18,651 nucleotides of DNA, from contig JAPJPH010000006.1 in the NCBI GenBank assembly GCA_030825745.1, positions 1 through 18,651 on the forward strand. Reading direction: 5' to 3'. Shown in pieces: positions 6,690 through 14,622 of this stretch (the first letter of the stretch is position 1; each line of letters opens with the position of its first letter). Under the pieces are notes generated by a model. It worked only from the letters and a program-made list of their open reading frames with translations. It was not told the DNA's origin and ran no database searches. A program made the position numbers and the translations under genes. Source of the stretch: Anaerococcus sp. (GTDB taxonomy: Bacteria > Bacillota > Clostridia > Tissierellales > Peptoniphilaceae).

Positions 6690-7580
6690 ATGGATTTATA
6701 TTTTGAAATGTACTCAGGTATAGCTGGGGATATGACCATAGGAGCCCTACTTGATCTAGGAGCTAGTAAGGAAAAATTAGTAGATGGAATAAAATCATTA
6801 GGTATAGGTGGCTATGAACTTGTTTTTGAAAGAACTAGCAAAAATGGGATAGATGCCTATAACTTTGATGTTTTATTGGAAAGTAAGGGTGACCATCACC
6901 ATGACCACGACCATGATTGTGGATGTAAGGGCGATGACCACCACCATCACCATGACCACGAATGTGGGTGTAAGGGCGAGGGCCACCACCATCACCATGA
7001 CCATGAGCACGAATGTAAGGGCGAAGGCCACCACCATCATGGTGATCATACCCACAGAAACCTCCATGATATAGAAGAAATTATTAACGCCTCTAACCTA
7101 AGTGATAGGGTCAAAAAGGATTCCCTAGGAATTTTTGAGCAAATTGCCCTAGCAGAGGCCAAGGCCCATGGTATAGATAAATATGATGTTCACTATCATG
7201 AAGTTGGAGCTATAGACTCCATTATAGATATAGTTGGTGTAGCGATTCTCATAGAAGATCTAGGAGTAGAAAATATCTATTTTTCAGACCTATATGAGGG
7301 CTATGGTTATCAAAACTGTGCCCACGGTCCTATGCCTATTCCAGTTCCTGCAGTAGCAAATATCCTTGAAGGCTCTAATATTAAACTAAATATGATAGAT
7401 GAACAAAGCGAACATATAACTCCAACAGGAGCTGCTATAGTCAAATATTTTTATAATGATAAAAAAGCTCAAGGATTTTCTATTAAAAAAATAGGCCTAG
7501 GAGCTGGTAACAAGGACTTTGTTAAATCAACCAATATCCTCAGGATCATGGAAATAGACTTAGATAAAAAAAAAGCCTAA
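6690..7580 (+). CDS. larC: LarC1, N-terminal part of the nickel insertase LarC
   Basis: LarC is the CTP-dependent cyclometallase that inserts nickel into the pincer nucleotide. This 296-residue zero-frame product has the LarC N-terminal motifs: YSGIAGDMTIGALLDLG (8-24), HYHEVGAIDSIIDIVG (168-183), CAHGPMPIPVPA (210-221) and ITPTGAA (about 243-249). GAGGAG precedes the ATG, which directly follows the larB stop. Residues 66-122 form a Cys/His-rich insert, listed separately. The frame ends at TAA 7578-7580, just after an A9 run. The -1 frame continues with the rest of LarC, so the functional enzyme is probably a fusion of about 441 residues. LarC1/LarC2 made by ribosomal frameshifting is known in L. 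plantarum. Confidence 0.93.
   Translation: MDLYFEMYSGIAGDMTIGALLDLGASKEKLVDGIKSLGIGGYELVFERTSKNGIDAYNFDVLLESKGDHHHDHDHDCGCKGDDHHHHHDHECGCKGEGHHHHHDHEHECKGEGHHHHGDHTHRNLHDIEEIINASNLSDRVKKDSLGIFEQIALAEAKAHGIDKYDVHYHEVGAIDSIIDIVGVAILIEDLGVENIYFSDLYEGYGYQNCAHGPMPIPVPAVANILEGSNIKLNMIDEQSEHITPTGAAIVKYFYNDKKAQGFSIKKIGLGAGNKDFVKSTNILRIMEIDLDKKKA
6885..7055 (+). repeat. Cys/His-rich tandem repeats inside larC (45-bp unit)
   Basis: Between residues 66 and 122 of LarC1 there are about four units beginning AAGGGYGA and built of CAC/CAT codons. The two full units are 45 bases (15 residues) and nearly identical; the first and last are shorter. The segment has 24 His, 5 Cys and many Asp/Glu in 57 residues, in a pattern KG(D/E)x-H4-5-D-H-x-C. 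Such a stretch should bind several Ni(II) or Zn(II) ions. LarC proteins often have a His-rich insert at this place; the added cysteines and clear tandem-repeat origin are notable. Confidence 0.9.
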
Positions 7581-7628
7581 GTCTTATTGAAACAAATATA
7601 GACGATTGCCCAGCTGAGATCTTAGGCT
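7566..7628 (+). promoter_or_regulatory. Programmed -1 frameshift element joining larC1 and larC2
   Basis: Nine A residues (7566-7574) are read as three AAA codons before GCC TAA. A -1 slip makes the next codon AGC at 7574, and that frame stays open to 8014, restoring the LarC motif that includes ETNIDD. Immediately at the run, AGCCTAAG (7574-7581) pairs perfectly with CTTAGGCT (7621-7628), and TCTT (7582-7585) pairs with GAGA (7616-7619), including one T-G pair, beyond a bulge. The zero-frame stop codon lies inside the stem. Transcript slippage on A9, or a one-base sequencing error, would give the same frame change. Confidence 0.75.
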
Positions 7629-8014
7629 ACGTAATGGAAGAGCTTTTAAAGGTTTCTAGGGATGTCTACTATACTCCTATCTATATGAAAAAAAATCGTC
7701 CAGCCTACAAACTATCAGTAATTTGTGATACTGATAAGGAGGATTTGGTAGAAGAGCTTATATTTACCAATACAACATCCATAGGAGTTAGAAAGATCCC
7801 TATAACAAGGTCTATCCTTGATAGAAGTAAGGTAAGTATTTTATATGAGGGTATTAACCTACTTTATAAAAAAGTAAAGTATAAAGATACAAGCTACTGC
7901 TATCCTGAGTATGAATCAGCTTTAAAACTTGCCAAGGCAAAGTCTATTCCAATAAAATTAGCCTATAAAAAAATGAATGAAATATATGGAGAAGAGTTTG
8001 AAAAAGAGAATTAG
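7574..8014 (+). CDS. larC: LarC2, C-terminal part of the nickel insertase, read by -1 frameshift
   Basis: This segment supplies the C-terminal LarC domain, which in L. plantarum binds CTP and nickel. From the shift point it encodes 146 residues beginning SLSLIETNIDDCPAEILGY, a standard LarC junction. It then has the MEELL helix, a VYYTPIYMKKNRPAYKL strand-turn (about residues 31-47) and a Thr/Ile-rich segment. An in-frame ATG at 7634 could allow separate translation but has no convincing ribosome binding site and would cut off the ETNIDD motif, so the fusion product is favoured. The 3' end overlaps the following lipoprotein gene. Confidence 0.88.
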   Translation, partial: SLSLIETNIDDCPAEILGYVMEELLKVSRDVYYTPIYMKKNRPAYKLSVICDTDKEDLVEELIFTNTTSIGVRKIPITRSILDRSKVSILYEGINLLYKKVKYKDTSYCYPEYESALKLAKAKSIPIKLAYKKMNEIYGEEFEKEN

Positions 8015-9131
8015 CCTGCTACTTATGCTAATTCTCATCCTCACTTCCTGCCAGGGTGGGAGTAGGGATGAGAATAGTCAAAAAAATGAAAACAAAATTG
8101 AAATTACTGATATTACAGGAAATACTATAAGCCTAGATAAGCCGCTAGAGAAAGTCCTAATTCAAGGTTCTGGTTCAGGTGGTCCCTTTATGAGCATGAT
8201 GTACCTTGATAATGATAATTTTTACAAAAAAATAGCTGGTATGGATGATGGACTTGAAAAATATAGGTATGACCTATATGAAAGACTAGTTAAAAAAATA
8301 CCTGATCTAGAAAAAATAGAAAGAGTTAGTGACTTTAGTGACAATGATTTTTCCCTAGAAAAAATCCTAAAAATTGATTGTGATGCAATAATAGCACCCC
8401 TATCATATAAGGCCCAGCTAGATTCTATCAAAGATAAGATAGATATTCCAATTATATACATAAATTACCATAGCCAGGACTTAGATGATCATATAAAATC
8501 AACAGAAATTATAGCCAAGGCAACAGGACTTGATAAAAACTTAGATAAGCTAAATAGCTTTTATAAACAAAAGATTGACTATATTAGAGATAAGATCAAA
8601 AATGTCGATGACATTCCCCTAGTTTACTTAGAGCATGGCTATGATGGTGAAGATGCCTATGGTAATAGCTATGGAAATTCTTTTATGTGGGGAAAGATTT
8701 TAAGTGACTTAAAGGTTAATAATCTAGCTGGTAATGTCCTAGATGAAAAAGAAGCTAGCCCTATAGCAGAGGAATATTTGCTAAGTAATGACCCTGATAT
8801 AATAGTTTTAACTGGAGCTAGGTGGGTGGAAAAACCTAATTCTGTAAAAATTGGTTTTGATATAGAAAAATCTGATATCAATAAAAAAATCGCTAGCTAC
8901 AAAAAAAGAGAGGGTTGGGCTGATTTATCTGCCATTAGAAAGAAAAATGTCTATGTTATAGGTCAAAACCTGGTTCGTGATATGAGTGATTTTTATGCCT
9001 ATGAGGTCCTAGCCAAGGCCTTTTATAAGGATGTTTTTTCTAATCTTGATCCTGAAAGTGATATGAAAGAATTTTATGATAACTTTATGCCAATAGATTA
9101 TGAGGGAGTTTGGTTTTATAAATATGAGTAA
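7998..9131 (+). CDS. ABC transporter substrate-binding lipoprotein, FecB/BtuF type, possibly for nickel
   Basis: An exported binding protein of the periplasmic-binding family 2 (siderophore/cobalamin/heme class, PF01497-like), tethered to the outer face of the membrane. With a TTG start at 7998 the protein has 377 residues and a classic lipoprotein signal: a KKR tip, a hydrophobic core and lipobox LTSC with the lipidated C18. GGAG lies 5 bases before this TTG. ATGs at 7977 and 7986 are in frame but lack a ribosome binding site. The mature part has an ITDITGNTISLDKP start, a Gly/Ser-rich loop followed by FMSMM, and a Tyr/Gly-rich segment near residue 210. The gene overlaps larC2. Nickel or a nickel complex is the substrate suggested by context; iron chelates or cobamides remain possible. 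Confidence 0.85.
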   Translation: MKKRISLLLMLILILTSCQGGSRDENSQKNENKIEITDITGNTISLDKPLEKVLIQGSGSGGPFMSMMYLDNDNFYKKIAGMDDGLEKYRYDLYERLVKKIPDLEKIERVSDFSDNDFSLEKILKIDCDAIIAPLSYKAQLDSIKDKIDIPIIYINYHSQDLDDHIKSTEIIAKATGLDKNLDKLNSFYKQKIDYIRDKIKNVDDIPLVYLEHGYDGEDAYGNSYGNSFMWGKILSDLKVNNLAGNVLDEKEASPIAEEYLLSNDPDIIVLTGARWVEKPNSVKIGFDIEKSDINKKIASYKKREGWADLSAIRKKNVYVIGQNLVRDMSDFYAYEVLAKAFYKDVFSNLDPESDMKEFYDNFMPIDYEGVWFYKYE

Positions 9132-10083
9132 GAAAAAAAAGATATATCTACTAATCCTTCTAACTTTTGCCCTAGGTCTAATTGACCTTTTTATAGGGGT
9201 GGGGGAGCTTAGGATAAGTGATTTATCTACTTTGACGAAATTACAAAAAACTATTTTATTTAAAATAAGGATGCCTGAAATGTTAACAGCTGGTGTGGTT
9301 GGCCTAGCCCTTGGTCTAAGTGGGGCTATCATGCAAACTATCCTAGATAACCCCCTAGCTTCTCCCTTTACCCTAGGGGTTTGTTCTGCTGCAGGCTTTG
9401 GGGCCGCTCTTTTTTTAAGCCTTGGCCTATCCCTAGCCCTAATCCCCCTAGGTGCAATAGGATTTGCCCTTATTGCTATTTTATTTGTATATATAATAAG
9501 TAAGAAAAATAAGGTAAATACAGGCACCATGATCCTTGCTGGTATAGCTATTAAATTTTTCTTTGACTCCCTTACTTCTCTAATCCAGTACCTATCAACA
9601 GATGAGACCCTAGCATCTATTGTGTTTTGGCTATTTGGATCAGTCTCTACTAGCAATTTTAGCCAGATAATTTTGCTAGCTATCTTCTTTTTATTAAGTT
9701 TTATCCTTATTATAAAAGATAGTCACAAACTAACAGCCCTAAGGTTTGGAGAATCTAGGGCCAGGTCTTTGGGAGTTGATGTGGGAAGGTTAAAGGTTAA
9801 ATCATTTTTAATAGTTTCTATTATCTCATCACTTGCTGTATCTATATCAGGTGTAATAGGTTTTATAGGACTTATAGCCCCTCATATAGCAAGGAGGGTT
9901 TTAGGAGAAGACCAAAGGTATTACCTATTTTCATCTTCGCTTATAGGGGCAATTTTGCTTATATTTTCATCAGCCCTAACTAAGCTAATAAAGCCTGGAA
10001 CTATAATGCCAATTGGGATTATATCTTCCTTGATTGGCCTACCCTTGATATTTATTTTCTTTTTTGGAGCAAAAAATGATTGA
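9124..10083 (+). CDS. ABC transporter permease, FecCD/BtuC family
   Basis: Forms the membrane channel of the importer, normally as a dimer with about ten helices per subunit. The 319-residue protein is strongly hydrophobic and carries the family signatures: RMPEMLTAGVVGLALGLSGAI near residue 48, NPLASPFTLGV near 76, and GFIGLIAPHIARR near 250, the segment that includes the coupling region to the ATPase. I place the start at the ATG at 9124, which overlaps the lipoprotein stop by 8 bases. An ATG at 9100 would add eight polar residues and has no upstream ribosome binding site. It is co-transcribed with the lar genes, so nickel import is a reasonable inference, not a demonstrated one. Confidence 0.92.
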   Translation: MSKKKKIYLLILLTFALGLIDLFIGVGELRISDLSTLTKLQKTILFKIRMPEMLTAGVVGLALGLSGAIMQTILDNPLASPFTLGVCSAAGFGAALFLSLGLSLALIPLGAIGFALIAILFVYIISKKNKVNTGTMILAGIAIKFFFDSLTSLIQYLSTDETLASIVFWLFGSVSTSNFSQIILLAIFFLLSFILIIKDSHKLTALRFGESRARSLGVDVGRLKVKSFLIVSIISSLAVSISGVIGFIGLIAPHIARRVLGEDQRYYLFSSSLIGAILLIFSSALTKLIKPGTIMPIGIISSLIGLPLIFIFFFGAKND

Positions 10084-10786
10084 TGTTAAAAATTTAAGTA
10101 TATCCTATGATAAAAACATAATAGATGATATTTCTTTTACTCTTTCAGCCAATAAGGTAAATATCCTAATGGGTAGGAATGGGGCAGGTAAAAGTAGCAT
10201 TTTAGATGCCATAGCAGGGCTTATCCCCTATAATGGAGATATAAAAAAAATAGGTAAACTTTCTTACCTAAATCAAAATATTAATTCTAACGTAAAATTT
10301 ACTGTCTTTGAAACAATTCTTCTAGGTAAGGTATCATCTCTATCTTTTAGGATTAAAGATGAAGATATCAAGGCTACTAAGGAAGTTATTAGTCTCCTTA
10401 ATCTAGAAAAATTCAAGGATAGGTATATCAATAGCCTAAGTGGGGGTGAGGTGCAAAAAGTCTTTATAGGCCAGGCTTTAGTAAATAATCCCGATATCCT
10501 AATGCTAGATGAGCCAGTCAGTGCCTTAGACCTTAAAAACCAGTATGAGATTATGAACCTAATAAGGGATTTGACCAAAAAATTAAACCTAACTACCCTA
10601 ATTAGCCTGCATCAAATATCCCTAATCGAAAGATTTGCTGATGAAATTATCCTAATCCATAATAAAAAAATCTATAAAAAGGGCACTAGCAAGCAGGTCT
10701 TGGATGAAGAAACCTTTGAAGATATTTTTGATATGAAAACAGATATAAGGGATATTTCTGGAAAAAGATATATTTACTTTGATTGA
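10076..10786 (+). CDS. ABC transporter ATP-binding protein, FecE/BtuD type
   Basis: Powers the importer by ATP hydrolysis on the cytoplasmic side. The 236-residue protein has all nucleotide-binding motifs in order: Walker A GRNGAGKS (about residues 33-40), Q-loop near Q63, signature LSGGE (about 121-125), Walker B ILMLDEP followed by the SALD D-loop, and H-loop H178 in LISLHQ. GGAG lies 6 bases before the ATG at 10076, which overlaps the permease stop by 8 bases. An upstream in-frame TTG at 10064 is less likely. It is the last gene of the lar operon, followed closely by a strong terminator. Confidence 0.94.
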   Translation: MIDVKNLSISYDKNIIDDISFTLSANKVNILMGRNGAGKSSILDAIAGLIPYNGDIKKIGKLSYLNQNINSNVKFTVFETILLGKVSSLSFRIKDEDIKATKEVISLLNLEKFKDRYINSLSGGEVQKVFIGQALVNNPDILMLDEPVSALDLKNQYEIMNLIRDLTKKLNLTTLISLHQISLIERFADEIILIHNKKIYKKGTSKQVLDEETFEDIFDMKTDIRDISGKRYIYFD

Positions 10787-10798
10787 TATTTTATATGT

Positions 10799-10830
10799 AA
10801 AAACCAAGGTCATGATTGACCTTGGTTTTT
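10799..10830. terminator. Bidirectional intrinsic terminator between the lar-ABC operon and ftsH
   Basis: A perfect 14-bp stem, AAAAACCAAGGTCA (10799-10812) against TGACCTTGGTTTTT (10817-10830), encloses a TGAT loop. T residues follow on both strands, so it can stop both the + strand ABC operon and the converging minus strand ftsH transcript. It lies 12 bases after the ATPase stop and 7 bases from the ftsH stop. Confidence 0.92.
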
Positions 10831-10837
10831 GTTTTAC

Positions 10838-12817
10838 TTAAATATCATTAGATGGATCTTCATCACTCCTAGGTTCATCTCCCATTGGTGGGAATTGATC
10901 CTTGGTAGTTTCTTTATCTAGATTATTTACATCTACATCAGTATTTTCAGATACATCACTTTGCTTTGCCTGTGTTTTTTTATCTTCTAAGATATCCATA
11001 AACTCTTCACCTGTGATTGTTTCTTCTTTTAGAAGGTAATCAGAGATTTCATGGAGTTTATTTATATTTTCTTTTAGGATTTCAACAGCTCTAATGTGGG
11101 CTTTAGCTATTATAGCTCCTACTTTTTCATCTACCTTATTACCTGTTCCATCAGATACTATCATAGACCTTTGACCGCCTAGGTATCTTCCTTGGATTTG
11201 TTCAAGCTGCATAAAGTCAAAGTCATCATCCATACCATATATGGTTACCATATTTCTAGCTATGGCTGTGGCTCTTTCTATATCATTACTAGCTCCTGTG
11301 GTTTTGGTATTAAAGATTAGCTCTTCAGCTGCCCTACCTCCTGCAAATGTTACTATTTCATCAAATAGTTCTTGCTTGGTCATGATATATTTCTCATCCC
11401 TATCTACAGTCATTGTATAACCTAGGGCTCCACCAGTTCTTGGTACTATGGTTATTTTTGTAACTGGGGTCTTGTGGGTTTGGATGGCTGTTACTAGGGC
11501 ATGGCCAACTTCGTGGTAGGCAATGATTTTCTTTTGATCATCACTTATTACGGCATTTTTCTTTTGTTGGCCTGCTATTACTGTTTCGATTGATTCTTCT
11601 AAATCCTCTTGAGATAGTTTTTTCCTGCCCTCTCTTACTGCACGTAGGGCACCTTCGTTTACTATGTTGGCTAGGTCAGCCCCGCTTGTTCCTGCAGTTC
11701 TTCTAGCTATTTCTTCATAGTCTATCTCATCATCTCTTTTTATATTTTTGGCATGAACTTTTAGGATATCCTCACGTCCCTTTAGGTCAGGTAGTTCAAC
11801 TTGAACTCGTCTGTCAAATCTTCCAGGTCTGGTTAGAGCAGGGTCTAGGATTTCTGGCCTATTTGTTGCTGCTAGTAAAACTACTCCTTCTGTAGCATCA
11901 AATCCGTCCATCTCATTTAAAAGTTGGTTTAGGGTTTGCTCACGCTCATCATTTCCAGAGTATCCGGATACATCACGCTTTTTACCTATGGCATCTATCT
12001 CATCTATAAATACTATACAAGGGGCTTTTTCTTTGGCTTGTTTAAATAGGTCACGAACCTTGCTAGCTCCCATACCTACAAACATTTCGACAAACTCAGA
12101 TCCTGAGATTGAGAAAAATGGTACCTTGGCTTCTCCTGCTACAGCCTTAGCTAGGAGGGTTTTACCTGTTCCAGGAGGTCCTACTAAGAGGATTCCCTTA
12201 GGTACTTTGGCACCTATTTCCTTGTATTTACCTGGTTGGTGTAAGAAGTCTACTATTTCATTTAAGGATTCTTTGGCTTCTTCTTGGCCTGCTACATCCT
12301 TAAAATTTTTCCCGGTTTTATTTTCTACATAAATTTTGGCATTGGATTTACCAAAGTTCATGAAGTCAGCTCCACCTCTGCCTCCCATGGTCTTTGTTAA
12401 AGACCTAGATGCAAAGTAAAAGATTACCCATATTGCAACAAGGGGTAGGATTGATGATAAAAATAGGGATAGGTATGGATTCATCCTAGTTTCTATTTCT
12501 TGGCTAAATACTAATTTTGAATTTCTTTCTTTAGCCCTTAGTAGTCTTTCTGTTAGGTCCTTATCTTGCCATAGACCTGTTTCATAGACTTTTTCATCAT
12601 TATCTACCTTAGCTTTAAAGGTATATTTGGTGGCATCCTTGCTTACTTCAGTTACTTGGTCATTATCTATCATATCTACAAATTGTGAATATGATACTTC
12701 CTTTGCCATTTCATCGGTTGTTATTGGGTTTAGGGCAAAGTGTACTACCAAAAATATAACTATAGCAACAATCCAATAATATAATAATGGCCTTTTGCTA
12801 GAATTTTTATTTGACAT
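10838..12817 (-). CDS. ftsH: ATP-dependent zinc metalloprotease FtsH
   Basis: A membrane-anchored hexameric AAA+ protease that removes damaged membrane proteins and short-lived regulators. The 659-residue protein has an N-terminal helix (about 11-29), an extracytoplasmic loop, and a second helix (about 115-136). The AAA+ module follows, with Walker A GPPGTGKT (213-220), Walker B IVFIDE (268-273) and the second region of homology around [19 protein letters not shown]. The protease domain has HEVGH (435-439), giving two zinc ligands and the catalytic Glu, and D512 in TGASNDIE as the third ligand. The C-terminal tail is acidic. The start codon overlaps the MarR stop by one base (TAATG), with GGAG just upstream inside marR. 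Confidence 0.97.
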   Translation of the reverse strand: MSNKNSSKRPLLYYWIVAIVIFLVVHFALNPITTDEMAKEVSYSQFVDMIDNDQVTEVSKDATKYTFKAKVDNDEKVYETGLWQDKDLTERLLRAKERNSKLVFSQEIETRMNPYLSLFLSSILPLVAIWVIFYFASRSLTKTMGGRGGADFMNFGKSNAKIYVENKTGKNFKDVAGQEEAKESLNEIVDFLHQPGKYKEIGAKVPKGILLVGPPGTGKTLLAKAVAGEAKVPFFSISGSEFVEMFVGMGASKVRDLFKQAKEKAPCIVFIDEIDAIGKKRDVSGYSGNDEREQTLNQLLNEMDGFDATEGVVLLAATNRPEILDPALTRPGRFDRRVQVELPDLKGREDILKVHAKNIKRDDEIDYEEIARRTAGTSGADLANIVNEGALRAVREGRKKLSQEDLEESIETVIAGQQKKNAVISDDQKKIIAYHEVGHALVTAIQTHKTPVTKITIVPRTGGALGYTMTVDRDEKYIMTKQELFDEIVTFAGGRAAEELIFNTKTTGASNDIERATAIARNMVTIYGMDDDFDFMQLEQIQGRYLGGQRSMIVSDGTGNKVDEKVGAIIAKAHIRAVEILKENINKLHEISDYLLKEETITGEEFMDILEDKKTQAKQSDVSENTDVDVNNLDKETTKDQFPPMGDEPRSDEDPSNDI

Positions 12818-13293
12818 TACAAACCACTCCTAGATATATAATTATCAAGTAGTTTATCTAATGAATTAAGTTCATCTATTATTGTTTGTAGGTTGACATC
12901 TATCCCACCTTCTGGAATTTCTTCTCTGATTTTATCAAAGTATTTATCAACCTTTAATGCAGCTTTATTTCCCTCATCTGTTAGCACTACATTTACTACT
13001 CTCTCATCTTCTTCACTTCTAATTCTTTTAACAAATCCTTGTTTTTCAAGTTTCTTACATATATTTGATATATTTCCACCTGTTATACCAATGGATTTTC
13101 CTAAAGATCCTATAGATATATCTCTGGTATCCTTATTAGCATAAAGAGTAATAATCATTTTTAATTGCAAAGGAGTAATTTTTAACTCATTTGCAGTATC
13201 TTGTAATAGTAGATCAATTTTATGTGAAATTTCTCTAATCATTGAAAATATTGAATTGTTAAATTCAAAAAAATCTATATGTTCTGTTGTCAT
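12817..13293 (-). CDS. MarR-family transcriptional regulator
   Basis: A 158-residue dimeric winged-helix DNA-binding protein. Helices at both ends form the dimer interface. The centre holds the helix-turn-helix (around SIGSLGKSIGITGGNISNICKKLEKQG, about residues 60-86) and the wing with the typical RSEEDERVV charge pattern (about 91-99). AGGAGG lies 5 bases before the ATG. Its stop overlaps the start of ftsH by one base, so the two are made from one transcript with coupled translation. It may repress its own operon in response to a small ligand or stress, but neither ligand nor operator can be read from the sequence. Confidence 0.9.
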   Translation of the reverse strand: MTTEHIDFFEFNNSIFSMIREISHKIDLLLQDTANELKITPLQLKMIITLYANKDTRDISIGSLGKSIGITGGNISNICKKLEKQGFVKRIRSEEDERVVNVVLTDEGNKAALKVDKYFDKIREEIPEGGIDVNLQTIIDELNSLDKLLDNYISRSGL

Positions 13294-13436
13294 ATATCCT
13301 CCTAGAGATGACTAATTAATGTTTCCTATATATTATATCTTATTTTCTGATAATTTAAATAAAATTTAAGAATATATTTATATATAGCTAGTTTATTATA
13401 ATACTTTTTTACTCTTATAATATCAATGATAGTTCA
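13294..13436 (-). promoter_or_regulatory. A/T-rich gap with candidate promoter of marR-ftsH
   Basis: On the minus strand TATAAT (13337-13332) lies about 38 bases upstream of the marR start, a good -10 box, but the -35 is weak (TTTAAA at 16-base spacing). Farther upstream an all-A/T inverted repeat pairs TATTATAA (13394-13401) with TTATAATA (13415-13422). This could be an operator, or a weak end signal for the trx operon that finishes at 13437. No gene is seen here. Confidence 0.45.
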
Positions 13437-14306
13437 TTATTTTATACTATCAAGTTTACTAATATAACTTGCTGCATTTAATCCTGCTATCTGGCCTTCT
13501 CCTACAGCTTTCATTATCTGATAAGGCTTACCAACTACATCTCCTGCAGCATATAAGCCTCTAATATTAGTTTGCATATTTTTATCTACTTTTATATGAG
13601 AATCTTCTATCTCTATTGATGGTATGAGTCTATCTGGTTTTGAGCTATCTCTGATTATGAAAAATCCATCAGCTTGGATTTTTTTGCCTGATTTTAGTAA
13701 AAGAGCTTCTGCTTTTTTATCTCCCAGAAAACCTTTAGGAGTTTCACCTTCTATTAGCTTTATGGATTCATTTAGTTTAACATCTTTTTTTGTCATATTT
13801 ATAAAGATTAGCTCACCTACAATTTCTGATGTAAAGTTAGCCTCTTCAACTGCTTCTTCATTATAGCCTATGACTACTACTTTTTTTTGCTTATATAAGC
13901 TAGCATCACAGGTTGCACAATAGCTTATACCCTTGGCAAAAAATTCATCTTCCTTATCTAAATCCTTGCCTAAGTCAATCCCACTAGCTACTATAACTGA
14001 TGTTGCTTCTATCATTTGACCCATCTTTATTTCTATGGCAAAATAATCTCCCATAGCATATACGTTTGATACCCTATCTTTGCTATATGTAATTGACCTA
14101 CCTGCTAAGGATTTTTTGAATTTATCATTTAAATCTCTACCCCTAATATCAGTATAGCCTAGGTAGTTTTTTATTGACTCACTTTTTGTAAGCTTGTTTG
14201 AGTCTTCTCCAAATATTATTATCTTCTTATTTCTGATGCTTGCATTTAAAGCGGCGCTAAGTCCCGCAGGACCTGCGCCGATTATAGCTAATTGATATCT
14301 ATCCAT
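13437..14306 (-). CDS. Thioredoxin reductase-like flavoprotein with degenerate NAD(P)H motif
   Basis: A low-molecular-weight thioredoxin reductase homologue, expected to pass electrons through FAD to its CATC disulfide and on to thioredoxin. The 289-residue protein has the FAD-binding GAGPAG (10-15), redox cysteines C130 and C133 in SYCATCDA, and the C-terminal FAD motif AAGDV (about 254-258). The second nucleotide-binding fold is unusual. Where TrxB has GGGNSAxEEA, this protein has GYNEEAVEEA (147-156), and the HRRxxxR motif for the NADPH phosphate is absent (FINMTKKDVK in its place). It may use ferredoxin, as described for clostridial FFTR enzymes, or a different partner. It overlaps the thioredoxin gene by 8 bases, so thioredoxin is its likely substrate. 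Confidence 0.88.
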   Translation of the reverse strand: MDRYQLAIIGAGPAGLSAALNASIRNKKIIIFGEDSNKLTKSESIKNYLGYTDIRGRDLNDKFKKSLAGRSITYSKDRVSNVYAMGDYFAIEIKMGQMIEATSVIVASGIDLGKDLDKEDEFFAKGISYCATCDASLYKQKKVVVIGYNEEAVEEANFTSEIVGELIFINMTKKDVKLNESIKLIEGETPKGFLGDKKAEALLLKSGKKIQADGFFIIRDSSKPDRLIPSIEIEDSHIKVDKNMQTNIRGLYAAGDVVGKPYQIMKAVGEGQIAGLNAASYISKLDSIK

Positions 14307-14610
14307 TTATTTTTTCTAACTCTTTTACTAAGGCTTCTTTGGCATGAAATCCTACTAGGGTATTTTTTAATACCCCATCTTTAAATATCATTAGAGATGG
14401 TACTGCATTGACATTGTATTTTCCTGCTATATCTTCTGACTCATCTACATCTACATTGTAGATGCTATAATCTGTTTCATTTTCTAGCTCTTCTAGGATT
14501 GGATGTTGCATCTTACATGGTCCACACCAGGTGGCTGAAAAATCTACTAGGATTAGGCCCTTACCATTTTCTACTTTTTCTATAAACTCTTCACTATTTA
14601 TTCTTTGCAT
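14299..14610 (-). CDS. trxA: Thioredoxin
   Basis: A small cytosolic dithiol-disulfide carrier of 103 residues, the normal length. It has the active site WCGPC (28-32) and the cis-proline loop AVPS (about 69-72). GAGGAG lies 6 bases before the ATG. Its stop overlaps the start of the reductase-like gene, forming a thioredoxin-reductase pair. It could also reduce the C-terminal CxxC of the nearby ribonucleotide reductase; that link is general knowledge of the pathway, not shown here. Confidence 0.96.
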   Translation of the reverse strand: MQRINSEEFIEKVENGKGLILVDFSATWCGPCKMQHPILEELENETDYSIYNVDVDESEDIAGKYNVNAVPSLMIFKDGVLKNTLVGFHAKEALVKELEKING

Positions 14611-14622
14611 AATTTTCTCCTC

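Noticed and set aside
6885..7055. CRISPR-like array
   Set aside because: The repeats are contiguous 45-base coding units without unique spacers and stay in frame in larC.
6873..7067. Open frames on both strands within the larC His-rich segment
   Set aside because: They are out-of-frame readings of the CAC/CAT repeat, giving low-complexity Met/Val/Thr strings; the larC frame explains the sequence.
9009..9656. 215-residue antisense frame opposite the permease gene
   Set aside because: It is Arg/Pro-rich, has no ribosome binding site or recognisable motif, and lies opposite a clear FecCD permease.
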